Source: Galbula dea (lineage: Eukaryota > Chordata > Aves > Piciformes > Galbulidae). From it: a DNA stretch of 64,000 bases. The translations under genes were made by a program, and so were the position numbers. A model generated the notes under the pieces. The model saw only the letters and a program-made list of their open reading frames with translations, searched no databases and had not been told where the DNA came from. Location: positions 248,001-312,000 of the forward strand of contig VWZX01002268.1 of assembly GCA_013399015.1 (NCBI GenBank), in the 5' to 3' direction. Shown piece after piece: positions 25,701-39,500 of this stretch; position 1 is the stretch's first letter; every line of letters starts with the position of its first letter.

Positions 25701-27516
25701 CAGGTTAGTCCTTTCCAATGATCATGTTAATGCCTTTTCTCCTTCCAAGCAAGACAAGGGCAGGAGGAAATCAGGCAAAAGTGGAGAATTGCTTTGAATC
25801 CTCAGTATTTACATGTAATATATACATATAAGGTCACTGCTTTCTTTTCCTCTGCCTTTACTGAAGGAAACAAAGGCCAGGTACCTGAGCAGAGCATACT
25901 CAAAATCTAGTCTCCATTTCCCACTTGCACATTACAGTGCAGAACTGCTATTATTGTTGCAACACTCTAATATGCACAGAAGAATGCAAGATGGTCAGAA
26001 TTACAACAAGAAATCTGTCAGCATTTTCCATCAGCACTAACTGAAACTATGACATCTTGTTAGTAATGGCAGGAGCATCAAACTGTTTCTTTTCATCTCT
26101 CTCTACCTGTACAGTTCCTCCTAGATCCAAGAGATGCAGAAGGTAAGCAGGCTGCCCAGTTTCTTTCTTCCTCTGTAGGAGAGGGACATGCAGGGAATCC
26201 CAGTGTCAAATACTAAAGTCAGACCTTTATGTGCACAGAGCGGAGTTGATAGGTTGAGATGGCAGTGAAGAGGGAAAGAAGAGTCTATAATAGCAATATT
26301 GCTTAACTAGCTCTTCAAAAGAAACACAATGAAAACTGTATCAGCTCTGCAGCTGTTGCAAATTAATGCTCTGCACTGGGTTTCTTTTTAGAGTGCCCTA
26401 ACTGACATTACACGAGGGAGTACCAGCTTTCAGGGAACAACTGAAGGCATTCTAACAAGGGCTAGGGAGCAACAATAATACTACTGAAAAACATCTTAAC
26501 AATAACCCTCTATATTCCTCTTTCCCACACAAAATTTCTCCTTTTTGTTACAAATCTGTATTGTGTAAAATGTGATGCAGTAATGAACTTTAATTAGTGC
26601 TTAGTTTGCCAATAGAAGTTTCTACAGTACTGAGAAGTGGTATATTCTTTCCTCATTTACTATCTCTATAATTAGGAGTATGTGATTATGCTATGTGTTC
26701 TGGGGAAAGAAAATGGAATCCACACCCAGTATGATAATTTATCCAGTCTGCATGGAAATTACAGAATTCCAAACAAAAACTAATTATATTTTTTTTATTT
26801 CTCTTAATTACTTTGTTGTAATTTGAGGGATGTGACTAAGTTATTAATGCAGTGTAATAAGCTGAAATCAATGCACAGCGAATCTAACAATTTTTTTAAA
26901 GTACCACTTCTTGGATATAAAGGATACATTAACTTTGCTGAATTACTGCAGCAAACTGCATATGATTTATGTTGCAGGGAGGGAATATAACTGCTGCTCA
27001 ATGCATGCAAAAATGCAGATTGCTAGCCTGTAATTGTGTGCTACTAATACAGTCTCATTGTTAATATTGGAAGGACTCTTTGAATAAGTAATATGAAGTG
27101 GTATATCAAAACCAATTATTTTTTATAATGATTTGGGTTGGTTAATAGAGTAACTCTTAGAACTTACTAGAAAGCTTAAAGGCAGCGCATCACCATTTAA
27201 AGCTGAATATCTCTCTACCCAGATTCTGCAACTACTTTCAAACCATAAAAGTTGATTAAATCTTTCTGAAAGTTCAGTATATGTATAATGAGAAAATTCA
27301 GAGAGGACTTCTTAGTACTTCAAAACCAAAATAAATAATGGGGACCACTCCAAGAGGTTACCTTCGAAAAGAATCATGCCATAGTATACTGTATTTGTAC
27401 TTGTCTGAAGAATGTTTTAAGAACATAAAGATGAATTAAGGAATAATTTTAATTCTGATTTTTATTCTAGTTTAGTTTTTGGTGACACTGGACTTAATAT
27501 ATTAAACACCAAATGA

Positions 27517-27628
27517 ATCACAGAATCACAGAATGTTAGGAGTTGGAAGGAAACCCAAAAGATCTCTAGTCCAGCCCCCCCTGCCAGAGCAGGATTCCCT
27601 AGACCAGGTCACACAGAAGCACATCCAT
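27517..27628 (-). mobile_element. CR1 LINE 3' tail fragment
   Basis: The sequence ATCACAGAATCACAGAATG, then GGAGTTGGAAGG and CTAGTCCAGCCCCCCCTGCC, is the reverse complement of a CR1 3' UTR. It keeps only about 110 bp. Confidence 0.88.
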
Positions 27629-28466
27629 TAGCTATATTTTGAAACAGGAGATGAGATATCCAAGGATATGTCCTAATATTCAGAAATGCTGAGAACAAGG
27701 TAGCTCCATTAAGAATCAGACTGTTCATATACATGAATAATCAATATATTTAAAAGATTATTTGGAAAATAATACTTTCTCTAGATCTTACTTCCTTTTC
27801 TCATTTCAGGATTTTGTTCACAAAACAACCTCAGATTTTTTTTGCAAAAACAAACAGTTAATAATATATAAATAATATTTGTAAATGTAAGATGTTTTGC
27901 ATCACAGATGCTTTGCATGTCCAAGTTTTTAAGCATTTGGTTCCTTAAAAGGCAGAGAGTAACTGCTGTGGTACAGGGGTTAGATATTAGCTGTTGTGAT
28001 GAAATTTGAAATAGCTGTATTCATCAGCATAACTGAAATACTCCATCTGCTGGCTCTCAGATGCCTTGCAAAAATGCAGTGTTGTATTAATTCTTGCAAA
28101 GTGTTCTCACAATTTCCCTAGCTAGCATAAACTGAGCAATAACATATTTAAATTGTTAGTTCCACAAAGCACTGACTAACTCCTTTTTCTTGTCTTTCAT
28201 TTTCTGCTACTGTTTGGAAAAAAAGGTACCACTGCCAAATGTTAAAGGGTACTGCTGTTAACTTATCTGATGCTAGGAAAGATAATACTGGAAAAATTTA
28301 AAAATCCAAGTTCAGAAACATACATGCAACTTACTTTGTGTGGCTAAATTTTTATGGGCTTAACTTTAATAATGAAAATTCAATGGGCTTCAGGATTCTC
28401 ATTAAAATATTAAGAAATCTTAACTTTTATTTAATGGGAACCAGGGTGTGAATTTGTTTACCACCA

Positions 28467-28499
28467 AATCACAGAATCACAGAATATTAGGAGTTGGAT
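28467..28499 (-). mobile_element. Very short CR1 tail
   Basis: Only AATCACAGAATCACAGAAT and AGGAGTTGGA remain. They are nearly identical to the start of the fragment at 27517, so the same CR1 subfamily inserted twice or the end was copied locally. Confidence 0.7.
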
Positions 28500-30727
28500 A
28501 CATATTGTGAGATTTTAGGTTTTAGTCTGAAGAGATTCCTGTATTAGATGTTAGTAAAGCAGTACAGTTAGGTAGCAGTGAAGTTAGTACAGCAGGTCTT
28601 TTGGAACAATCTGTTGTCACATATGGGAATTGTCTTGCTATAGGACTGAATTTCATACTTCATTTATATTTTCTGTAGTGTGGTAAAACATGTTGGCAAT
28701 AAAATGTTTCAACAAAGATCAGTTGTTCAGATTTACCAAACATTTTTATATTTAAACTAATACAGCTAATTTTATATTTAATGCCATAGGTGAATATGAA
28801 CTGTACTTTAAAATATTTAAATAAGTGAAACTATTTAATAATGTTATTTTAGTTTTTTCAATGGATTTTATGAAAACTGGAAGTTCCAGATTTGATTCCT
28901 TTCCAAAATGGAAGCAGGTTCTGAATGATATTTATGCCAAAACAATTTCTGAATGGCAATGCTAATGGGTTTGGCAGAATGCCCCTCTCTTAATTCACTT
29001 TTTTCATATGCTATTTAATATAGTTCTTTAAAAATATATAACAACATTATGTGGGTAAGAGTATTACTGAAGTATTGCACTCCATCTATTTAGCAGACTA
29101 CTTTCGTGCAGTTAATGTAATGCATCCTGGGCTTTGTTTATCTGTGTAAACATGCCTTGGAGTCTTTGTGCCTTGGGGTACTTCTAGCATTTTGGCACTG
29201 CTTTTGCTTACAGGCACGGAGAAGATTTTTCTCTTCTAGGGATATGAGGATGCTAATTGTGTCTGCTCAGCAGCAATTCAAACCCAGTAATTTTTCAGCC
29301 AATGAAGTACCATTCCCATTTGATTCAGCCTTTGTCTTCAAGGGATCATAACAAATTGGCCACCTCTTGAATTACATGTTATTCTTCTTAAGCAAAGATC
29401 AGGCATGAACATTCAGAATTAGTATTTTATTTTATACTATGATAAAACAATGCAAAATAACAAAAAAAATGCCTGCATGTGAAATAGTAGAGACGATTTG
29501 ATTACTGAAATAAAATATATGTGCATCAGATAAACTAACTCTTCTGCAAGTATCCAGTTACCAAAACACATAAGCATGGCTTCAACTGAAAATATCCATG
29601 CCAGATTAAGTAACACAGTTTACATGAGAGGAATTGAAGCACCTAGTCTTAATATCCCAAAGTCATTACAAAGTTTACATTTAGAATTATCTGATTTTTT
29701 CTTACTACTTAGCAGTATGTAACATTCCGTCAGTTCATGCAAGTTCAAAAGCATGCTACCACCGGCCTCCATTGGGAATGTAAGTTTTAGCACACCTGAA
29801 AACTCAGTGTCTGGGACCTTTAGATCAGTTCCTGACAAACATACAATTATTTACTACGTTAAAACTTTAGTTTAAAAGACTTATATAGCATCATTAAAGA
29901 CCATGGATCACAGTGAATGTGTGTGGCTTCTAGACAACTAAATCCAGACTTCTGATCCTGAAAATCCTCATTCAGCTTAATGCAGGAGGTGACTACATTT
30001 TATGAACAAATTAATTCATCACTTCAAGCTCTTTAGAGGCTTAAAAAAGCAACCTTCTTCTATGATGTTTTCCAATCTAAATAATGTGCAAGCTTGTCCT
30101 AATTATTTCTCTGTGGAGCCATACTTGGGTTTTGTTTATATCTGGGAGTAATTTGTCACAAAGCTTTGTTGCTTAGTGTTGTTAAAGGACTTTATAATCT
30201 TCTAAAGAACAGCTATAGAAGTGTGAAATGTTATTGGGATTCACATGTTCTCTTCATAAAGAAATGAAAATCCTTGGTAAAGTCCCACTTCTGCTTTGTA
30301 AGTGAAATGAAAAGTGTTGCTCACTTTGTGAGTGTTATCTAGCCCAACTGCAGCATTTTTCATTGTCACCTTCAGCTGCCAATCCTCCTGACTTCCAACC
30401 CTTTTTTTATTCTTTGGGTATCATGCATCTCCTACTGCCCTCACTGCACAACAAATCATTGATGCAGAAAAATATGAGAAATGGTGTTTGCTTATCATTG
30501 AAAAAAATTAGTTGTAGCACAATGTTGTCAATGTGCAGTATAGTATGATATTTTCCTGTCATAGTTTTCTCCCATACTCAGGTTTATTCTCTGACAGTGA
30601 AAGGAAGAAGAAAAAGCTTTTAGTGAAAAGTTGTATTAATATTCCTATTCAACTCACGTCTCAGTGGAACCTGAAAAGTCATGTATGCCTATGCAGTGCT
30701 GTTTAGAATAAATACATGTTTATAAAT

Positions 30728-30741
30728 TAAAAAAAAAAAAA
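30728..30741. repeat. Poly(A) run
   Basis: About 14 A, preceded by TATAAATT. There is no associated gene remnant. Confidence 0.75.
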
Positions 30742-33208
30742 CAACCAACTTTTAAAAATAAAAGGTTAAAGCAGTCTAAAATATCTGGTGTTGCAGTCCC
30801 TGAAATACTTTCTCTGCTGTCCTGGGATTCTGACATTCAACAGAGATAAGATCTTTTCTCCCCCGTTGCTATGCAACCTCTGAGGCATCCCACGAGATCA
30901 AATGTCTCAGTCCTATACTTCATGCACAAAATGGGGAGAAGAGCTGTCAGTCTGGGAGGTTCTATCAGTTTCATCTTACTATTCAGTTGACCTAGAATAA
31001 CTGAAAATAAAGACTGAAACAATATTTAACAATGGCCAACATGATCTTAAAAAACCAATCTCTTAAAAAAACCAATAGCTTCTATAACTAGCTAAATAAT
31101 ACTTTGTTCAAAGTACTCCTGAATCCTTACTGGTTTTTTCCTTGACTTGCAATAAGACCTGGGCAGGGGTAATTTGTCTGAACATCCTGTAAAACCTATA
31201 TTTCCAGCAATATTCCAGTTTGGAAAAGAAAAAAACCTGAGCTGAGAATAGGAACATAAGAGTAAAAATAAGACAAGGAAAAGGAAAATTAGAACCTTTA
31301 CTTGATTCTGCTGCACCCTGATCTCCATCTTATTAACGACTACGTTCCTAATTAAACTAGAAATCAAATACTCTTTTTTTATTTAAAAAGAAAAAAATAT
31401 TGAATTATTAACTGAAAGCTTTTTTCTTTCTATTTTACCTGGGCTAGTCCACTTGCACTGCTAATCTTTATTCCTGCTTCTTTTGGTGTTTTTTTAACAG
31501 TTAAATTTACAAGCATTTTGACATTACAGTAATTTACTCTGTTTCTAAGTTACTTCAGTTCACCTGCATACATAATGATGAAATAAGTGCTTGAGTGTAA
31601 TAAAAACTACATGGCAACAACCTATTTTATAGGAAATTATATGACACCATCTAATTTAATCAAGAATTGGCACCTAAGTTGCTAACTTTATGTGTAGTTA
31701 AACATGAGTGCTTTGTGGCATCATGGTTTTATTATGTCTTAGTTAGATTAATAAATCTTACCAAAAAATCCAAAAGTAACTACAAATGCATAACATTGGT
31801 ATAAAAATATTTAAAATGCCATTTAATTTGGGTTGGCCTACTTATGATAACATAGCAGATTAAACGTCAAATCTAGCAACCTGTATAATTACTAATTTTG
31901 TGATATCTTCCACACACCTTGCTTTGGTTTTCTACTCCATTAAAAAATTTTCATACTGAAATGTTCCACTGAAAGACTGTGCATTGAGCCCAGTCAGAAG
32001 CATGTTTTGATTCATAAAAGATAATATGGTTTTTAAAACAAGGACTTTATAAACAACAGCTGTGTCCATAGAGGAGTAAAACAGACACTGAAGTCATTAA
32101 CATCTTCTCTTTCACATAATTTTTTGAAATAAATTTTTCACATAGTGGTCTTAATTCAGTAATTTGAGTCAGATTTATAACTACCACAAATCTTAAGAGT
32201 GTTCCAAATTTAAGAACATCTTATTAGGATTTAAAAAGACAAAAACAATGACGAAGAAAAAATGCATGTCCTCACTGTCAAATTCTGAAACATGCTGTGA
32301 TATATAAAGCTTCTAGTTCTTCAGAGAAAAAGAGATGAAAGTTCAGTAAACATATTCTACCATCTGCTTGGGATTCCATAAATTAAAGATGTCTGGATAT
32401 TTTTAACTGCATTCATACAGACTTGGGTATCTTTTCTCTGTTTTACATCTGTCATGTTAAGCTTCTTCATACAAAACTAACAGCATCTAAAAGATATGGA
32501 ACATGATTCTGCTTCTGGATTGTGATAGAGTGCAAAAAGATACCCACAACTCTGTTGAACATGTTAATATTTACTACAAGGTGTTTGCTATCTTTCTATT
32601 AAACTCTAAAATGCTATTGTCAGCTATTATCTTTCCATTTGTTGACAAATTCCAGGAACATTATCAAGAAATATAAAGGTACAAAGAGAACAAGCAATTG
32701 TGAAAATATTTCTCTCAAAAAACAAGATGCCATTACCTAACTAGGTTACTGGTTTTAGACAAATAAATGATCACTAACATTTTTTATCTTTTGTTAATAG
32801 ATTTCACTACACTGAAAAGTAAATTTTTATTTCCTAAATACTTTTCTGAAAGTCTGTGGAAATCAGGTGATTTTAACTACAATTATCAATAATTTTCAAG
32901 GAGAGAATATTAAAAGAAGGAGTGCATCTGGAAATTAATGTCATGTGGAAAGCTCCCATTACAGTTAATAATCAGGCCTCCAGTAGAGATAAAGGAAAAT
33001 TTTTTTATTTTATAGTTGGTGGGTAGTAGCAGCTGTAACTACCCTTTCTTTTTTTTCTTTGTGCAATATAGAAAGAATTACAATAAAGTGACTGTGTCTT
33101 ATACAGTAACATCTTTCCTTTGTAAGGTAGTCCTGAAATACTTCCTTCTCATACAGTCCTGAGATAGAAGACGATACAGTATGGGCTGAGATGGATAATG
33201 GATGAACA

Positions 33209-33680
33209 TTTGAAGTACTGTGTCCAGTTCTGGGCTTGCCAGTACAAGAGAGACACTTGTAGAAAGAGCCCAACAAAGGGCCACGAAGAGGAAAGGCTGA
33301 AAGATCTGGGATTATTTAGCCTGGAGGGGACAGGGCTTAGCAGGGGTCTTGTCAATGTATATAAATAGCTGAAAGGAGGGTGCAAAGAGGATGGAGCCAG
33401 ACTCTTTTCAGTGGTGTCTAGTGACAAGACTGGAGACAATGGGCACAAACTGAAACACTGGAAGTTCTGTCTGAATATCAAGAAACTTTTTTTAACGTTA
33501 AGAGTGACCAAAAAGTGGCACAGATTGCTCAGAGATATTTGGAGACATTTAAAAGCACTCTGGACATAGTCCTGGGCAATCTGGTCTAGGTGGCCCTCCT
33601 TGAGGAAAGGAGTTGAAGTAGATGAGTTACAGTAGTCTCCTCCAACCTCAATCATTCTGTAATTTTGTGTTTCTGTGAAA
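33209..33680 (+). mobile_element. CR1 LINE 3' fragment, degraded
   Basis: GAAGTACTGTGTCCAGTTCT, GATTATTTAGCCTGGAGGGG, GACAATGGGCACAAACTG and CTCCAACCTCAATCATTCTG follow the CR1 order (reverse-transcriptase C-terminus, then 3' UTR). Several small indels destroy the frame. The 183-codon minus-strand frame over the element is an antisense shadow. Confidence 0.9.
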
Positions 33681-34114
33681 TATGATACAGTGTGAACCAT
33701 ATCACTTCTGCCAACTAATACATATCTAAGCTACCTACTTTACTAAAATTTTGCATGGATTGTAGTAACTGAAACAGGTTTTCAGGGGTTTTTTTGGTAA
33801 CATGAACTACTGTATCATCATAGGTTTGTAATCACGGATTACATTTCATGGGTGACTTGGCAAGTGTTAAGATAGAAAGTGGCTGAAAAGGCATGAAAAA
33901 CAGAAACAATGTATTAACAAGGTGTGAATTCCTGCACTGAAACAGAAGCACAAAAACATTTTAGAATATCATCAAGGCATTTTAACCCATAGAATTAACA
34001 AAGTATGACATTGGAAATTTCAAGGAAAATATTGAAATAGCTTCTAGAAATCAAAGAAGTATATTGATGGTGTATCTTAGAAAAGAGATCTGTAAAAGAA
34101 GTGAACAAGGGTTG

Positions 34115-34177
34115 GTTTTTTCCCCCTTTTCTTTTCTCTTTTTTCTTTTTTTCTTTTTTTCTTTTTTCTTTTTTTCT
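34115..34177. repeat. Pyrimidine-rich (CTTTTTT)n tract
   Basis: A continuous C/T strand is made of irregular CTTTTTT units. The Lys-rich minus-strand frame here is not a gene. Confidence 0.9.
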
Positions 34178-35484
34178 AATACTAGCTATGGACATAAGCA
34201 GTAAGTTGCACTTTAATATATTCAGGAATTTTTCCCCGCTATGTTTTCAAATGGAGCTGGATTAATCCAATGTTATCTTACAAAAATATTTAGTGGGATA
34301 GACATGTCCAACTCTGCATGTGCACTTTATTTTTCCATAATATAATAGATAATATTAACATGAAAATCCTTTCCATAATAATGCAGTTTCATCTCATCTA
34401 GATGGTGAGATTTACATATTAGACTACATGTAACTCATTATTGAGCAAGCCTTAATTAGAAAATATAGAAATATTCATATTTGCCCAGGTGACACAAGAC
34501 ACCCCATCACATTCTCAAGAATACAGAAAACCTTAGCTACATATCAGAAGATGTTTTACTTGTCTTTTGCATCTTTAGATTGAGTCTCTAAAATATAAAT
34601 TAATAGTAGCATATGACAGTGCTATGGGCTGGTCAGATGTGAACGGTATCTCACATAGCTCTAAAATATGCTGCCATCTTGTCTTTACTGGAACATATGT
34701 GCAAATATAAATACGCAATGTACCAGCACCAGACTGACATCCAGAATCTTAAGGACCAGATGGCCTCTACAGAGGGTCACGCACTGGACATAGTGAAAAT
34801 AACTCTCATTTCCTTTATGCAAGCAACTGCAACATCATAGTACAATACACTCGAGTATTTTGAAGTCCAAAAGGAAACAAAACATTCAGATAATTGTAGG
34901 CTCATGCAATCAAATGAATTCTCAGTTTAATCATGACAACCTTTTTAGAAAAGAGATATTTTATGTAATGTAAATCACGGTGTGATTGCATGAGGAAAAG
35001 GCTTGTGGGAAGGAGTCATATTTTTATGGCAGTGGCAGATGTATGTTTATAAAACCAACTTCATGTGAAGAGCTGATCATCACAACTTATCTTCCCATCT
35101 GCCCACATTCTTTTGTGCCATAAACTTGAACTTTGTGCATTGGAATCAACTGCCTTTATTAATGCCATTTATGGTTGCATATCACTCAAGAAAGGCAAAT
35201 GGGTATCCAGACAAATGTCCTTTTACACAAGGAGAACTACAATGAACCAGATGATTGTTCAAATGGTTCCAGAAACAAGTATTATTGTCATCAGATTGGC
35301 TGACCTGCTGCACCATAAAGTAAAATGATGCCTCAGATCATATAGTCTTGCCTCTTTAGGAAGTCTGAATTTGGCTTTTTCCTCCTAGAGCAAGAAGATC
35401 ATACCTCTACTCAGTGAAAGAATAATTATTATCTACAGTGAAATATGAAACTAGACAGTAATCAGGCAAGCAGATCAGAGAATA

Positions 35485-36525
35485 CATCTCTTGGGAATCT
35501 GGAGAGGTCTCAGTCAACAGGAAGCTGGAAAATATTGTCTTTATTTTGAAGAAGGGCAACAGGGATGATCCTAGTAATTACAGTCTGTAAGTCTCACAAA
35601 ATTGCAAAGCAGTCATTCGTCACAACCAGCTCAGATTCACAAGAGGAAAGTTCTGCTTAACAAACTTAATTTCCTTTTACAACAACATTACCCACTTAGT
35701 TGACCAAGGGAAGCCAGCTGACATAATCTTTTTGAATTTCAGTAAAGCTTTCAATACTGTCTCACAGTATCGTTCTGGACAAAATGTCCAGCATACAGGG
35801 CAATATGAAGTTTAACAAGGGCAAGCAGGGAATTTTACACCTGGGATGTACAAACAGGGAAATGAGAGGCTGGAGAGCAGCCCTGAAGAAAGAGATTTGG
35901 GAATTCTGGTGGACAGCAAATTGAATGTAAGTTAACATTGTGCCCTTGCTTGCACCCAGCTGTGTCCTTGAGTGCTTCAAGAACTGCATTGCTAGCCAGT
36001 CGATGGAAGTGATTGTCACATTCTGCTCTGGTGCAGCTTCACATCATGTATTGTGTGCAGTTTTGGGTGTCATAATATAAAAAGGATATAAAGCTACTAA
36101 GAAAACACACAAAGGAGGACTACGAAGATGGTGAAGTGTCTAGAGGGTAAGCCATATGATCAGTGGCTGAAGTCACTTCTTTTGTTTAGCCTGGGGAAGA
36201 AGAGAGAGAGGGGAAACATCATCCTGGTCTACAGCTTCCTCACAAGGGGAAATGGAGGGGCAGGAAATGATCTATTCTCTTTGGTGATTAACAGCTGGGC
36301 TTGAGGAAACAACATGAAACTGTGCCAGGGGAGGGTGGCACTGGAACTGGAGCAGGCTCCCCGGGGAAGTAGTCACAGCACCAAACCTGATAGAATGCAA
36401 GAAGCATTTGGAAAACCACCTCAGGCACATGGTGTGATATTGGGGTTGTCCTGCACATAGACAGGAGTTAGACTCAATGATCCTTGTGGCTTCTGCCAAC
36501 TCAGGATATTCTATGTTTCAGTGAT
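35485..36525 (+). mobile_element. CR1 LINE with internal deletion
   Basis: The order of CR1 reverse-transcriptase blocks on the plus strand starts with a degraded GEV..W and KKGN..DPSNY region, then FSKAFNTVSQ at about 35740. It jumps directly to a KFNKGKQG.LHLG-like block at about 35810, skipping the catalytic FADD region, and continues with the LGILVDSKLN and CVQFWV-like parts to a 3' UTR ending near GGATATTCTATGTTTCAGTG. It is old, with many stops. Confidence 0.88.
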
Positions 36526-39500
36526 ATAATACACCGTATTTTGTACCATTTTGTTTGAGACTATTACACTTCTAGTTGGGAACCTCCTTCTGCCCATACT
36601 GAGTTTATGTTCAATCCATACATTTATCTTAGGAGAAATACATGCAAAATATAACAGTATCTAAACTTTCCACAGAACTTTATACATTTCCTTGAGCCTT
36701 TTAAAATTATAAAAAACAGTTGGTTTTGTTAATATTTTATATTAGGAAAGAATCTATGTATTAACATGAGTGTTTTAAAAGTGAAAATCCACTTTCACAT
36801 ATTTCTGTCTTTAATTCTGCCTTAACTCCCACCATACCTCATCTCATGAAACACAAAGATACAAAACAAAGCAACAAACCCTTTGAAAACTGGTAATCAG
36901 TATCTAAGCCCAAACCAAACTCAACTTAAAATTAAAAAACTAGAAAGCAGTGTGTATAGCTCAGCAGATATCAAAGATTTTTTTTTTATTAATGCTAGCA
37001 ACAGTATTCCTTGTTATCCTCCTTTCTATACAACAGCCCAAAACTATGAAAAGGAAAGCATAAGAAGAAATGGGAACCTTGCTAGTAGAATAAACAACAT
37101 GAAAGAAATAACACTATGCACATACATTCCACAGGCATTCTAATGCAAAAAAAAGACCATGAAGAGCTGCAAATGAGTTAAAAAAAATATATGCAGAGCT
37201 GCTGAATGAAGAGATTTGTCTTCATTAGTTCTGTCAGCTTAGAGTACCAAAGAACACAAAAGAAGCTTCTGCACATCAGTTCACATATAGTCACCTCTTA
37301 CAAAGAACCATAAGAAAACAAATGCAGTATGCTTGAACATCAGAATATTTGCTGAAAAAAACCCAGAAAGAAATCACCTAAGAAGGATCAAAAGCAGTAA
37401 TATCAGGCTTTCACCAGTTTCAGCACAGAAGACAAAACGACTACCAACTGTCCTTCCTAGATTTATGAATCCTCTGCAGCTAGTGATGTAATACTAACAC
37501 ATTGTTCAAAAGCAAACATCTTGCATAACAAGTTGACATAAATGCATTCATCCTCTCAGCTGTACATTGCATTAACATGAGTTAGTCCCTTTAATGGATA
37601 TAGCATTAATTCCTTTATGACTTTTTGTTCTGTTTTATAGTTATTTTTTTCTTAGGAAGTGGTAATTTATGTTCTTATCTCAGTTGGTTTTTTGTTTGTA
37701 TTTTTTTTGTCATGGGAAAATAATGCAAGTTTTCTTATCACTATAAATATAACCTAGAGCATAAATCACATTAAACCTATGGTTTTTACTCTTTGGAAAT
37801 AATACACATTCTTAAAAAGTGTTATTTTCCTCACATTGCTATTCCAGGCTTAATAATGAAGCACAGTAAAAGTTAGAGTGGCTTACCTCTATGCCACGTT
37901 ACTAAATTCTTGGAGCAGCATATGAAACAAAGTAATCATGCAGTAAAATTTCCTTGGAATATTCTACAGTCAAAGTCCTTGGACATTTATGAAGTTAAGA
38001 CATACCCTTTTGTGTCTAATAGTTTTCAATTGATTTTATTTCCTGTTTATTTTGTAGGGAAGGAAGACTCAATTTAAACTTAAGATAGACATGCAGTAAA
38101 GATGCAATAAACTCACTGCTTTTAATATTATGAAAAGTTATTTTTAAAAATCTCTCTCACAAAGACCCTGTGTTGGTTGGAAAAAACATATTATAAGGAA
38201 AGTATAGGAACAAAATACGTTATGTATAATAGTAATACCCACTGTATGTGTAAGCCATTTGTTTTACAAAATGTTTCAGCTCTGTTCATGGAATCACTGT
38301 CCCTAATAAGCACTTCTCTTGCTAGTTACTGCTGAATTGATGATTTCTTTTAAGTGTACTTTATTATAAGTATACCTTACTGATAAACTGAAATTATTTA
38401 AAAGTGTAAATTTGCTTCTACTTTGCAACCTTCATTCTGATTTTCAGTGTCTCAAGAGTGCAAATTATTTTGAGTGAGAGCAATGCTTTATTTGGAAAAC
38501 ATCTGTTTCACTGGAAGCTATCAAGAAGGATATAAAAAATATAGTGAAGTGCAGGTTAAGAAAAAATCCTGGAAAATCAAGAGGGTTCATGCATACATGA
38601 ACTACACAGATATTTTTCCTTTAATTTCATTAATAAATGGTGACATAATATTATCTTTTGCTTACTTAATTTTGCTTTATAAAGCTTGTATAATTTCCAA
38701 TTAAAGCTGGGGGCAATAAGTACATAAGGTTTTTTTATTATTATTTCTTTTTCTAATTAAGATTAATTTTTCTTGTCTATATGCAACATATGCTGTCAGG
38801 ACACTGTAGCCTAAGCAGTGGAACATCTGTATCCCACAGTCTCTTACTGCATAGATACACTGTTTTCCATAGTTTATAAACCAGTTCTTCTGTGTAATTA
38901 TGGTAAATACCTGATGAGGGTGGGCATTACAATTAGTGAGGCAAATACCTCAGCAGTGAAGTGTTATTCTGAGTTTTTATCACACCCAGCCATAAATTGC
39001 CACAACAACTGAAAAATGTAACTGTTAAATTCTATGACTATGAAAGAGAAGCAAGTGTATCTTGCAGTGTAGTTCTTTTGAACACTGTATTCCTTCTCCA
39101 CTGACATCCATCTATTCTGAATCTCCAGTAATTAAATGCATAAGTAAATTGCAGATTTCTTCAAGATTTTGTGTGCAGCATATCTATCCCTCATATATTT
39201 AGCAAATACTCATGGGAAAATTATTTGTAATAGTATCTGCAGATTGAGCAGTAACATGAGAGCTACTTATGTCTCATCATTGGCCTTATGGATGAATAAT
39301 GAAAATGTTTATAAACTTGCTGTGCAAGCACCATATCCATAGCTGCCTCCAGTATTGTTTCTCAGGTTTCCTCTCAGAGTTTTGTTGCTTCTCAGCTTCA
39401 TTAGTGAGCCTGCTGTGTTTTAATATGCCCATTTACATGTCCTGTTAAATTTAATTTTGTTTTGAGGACTAGTGAGCTCATCCAGAATTAACTTTCTTGG

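Noticed and set aside
33149..33700. 183-codon minus-strand frame
   Set aside because: It lies antisense to a plus-strand CR1 fragment, which explains it.
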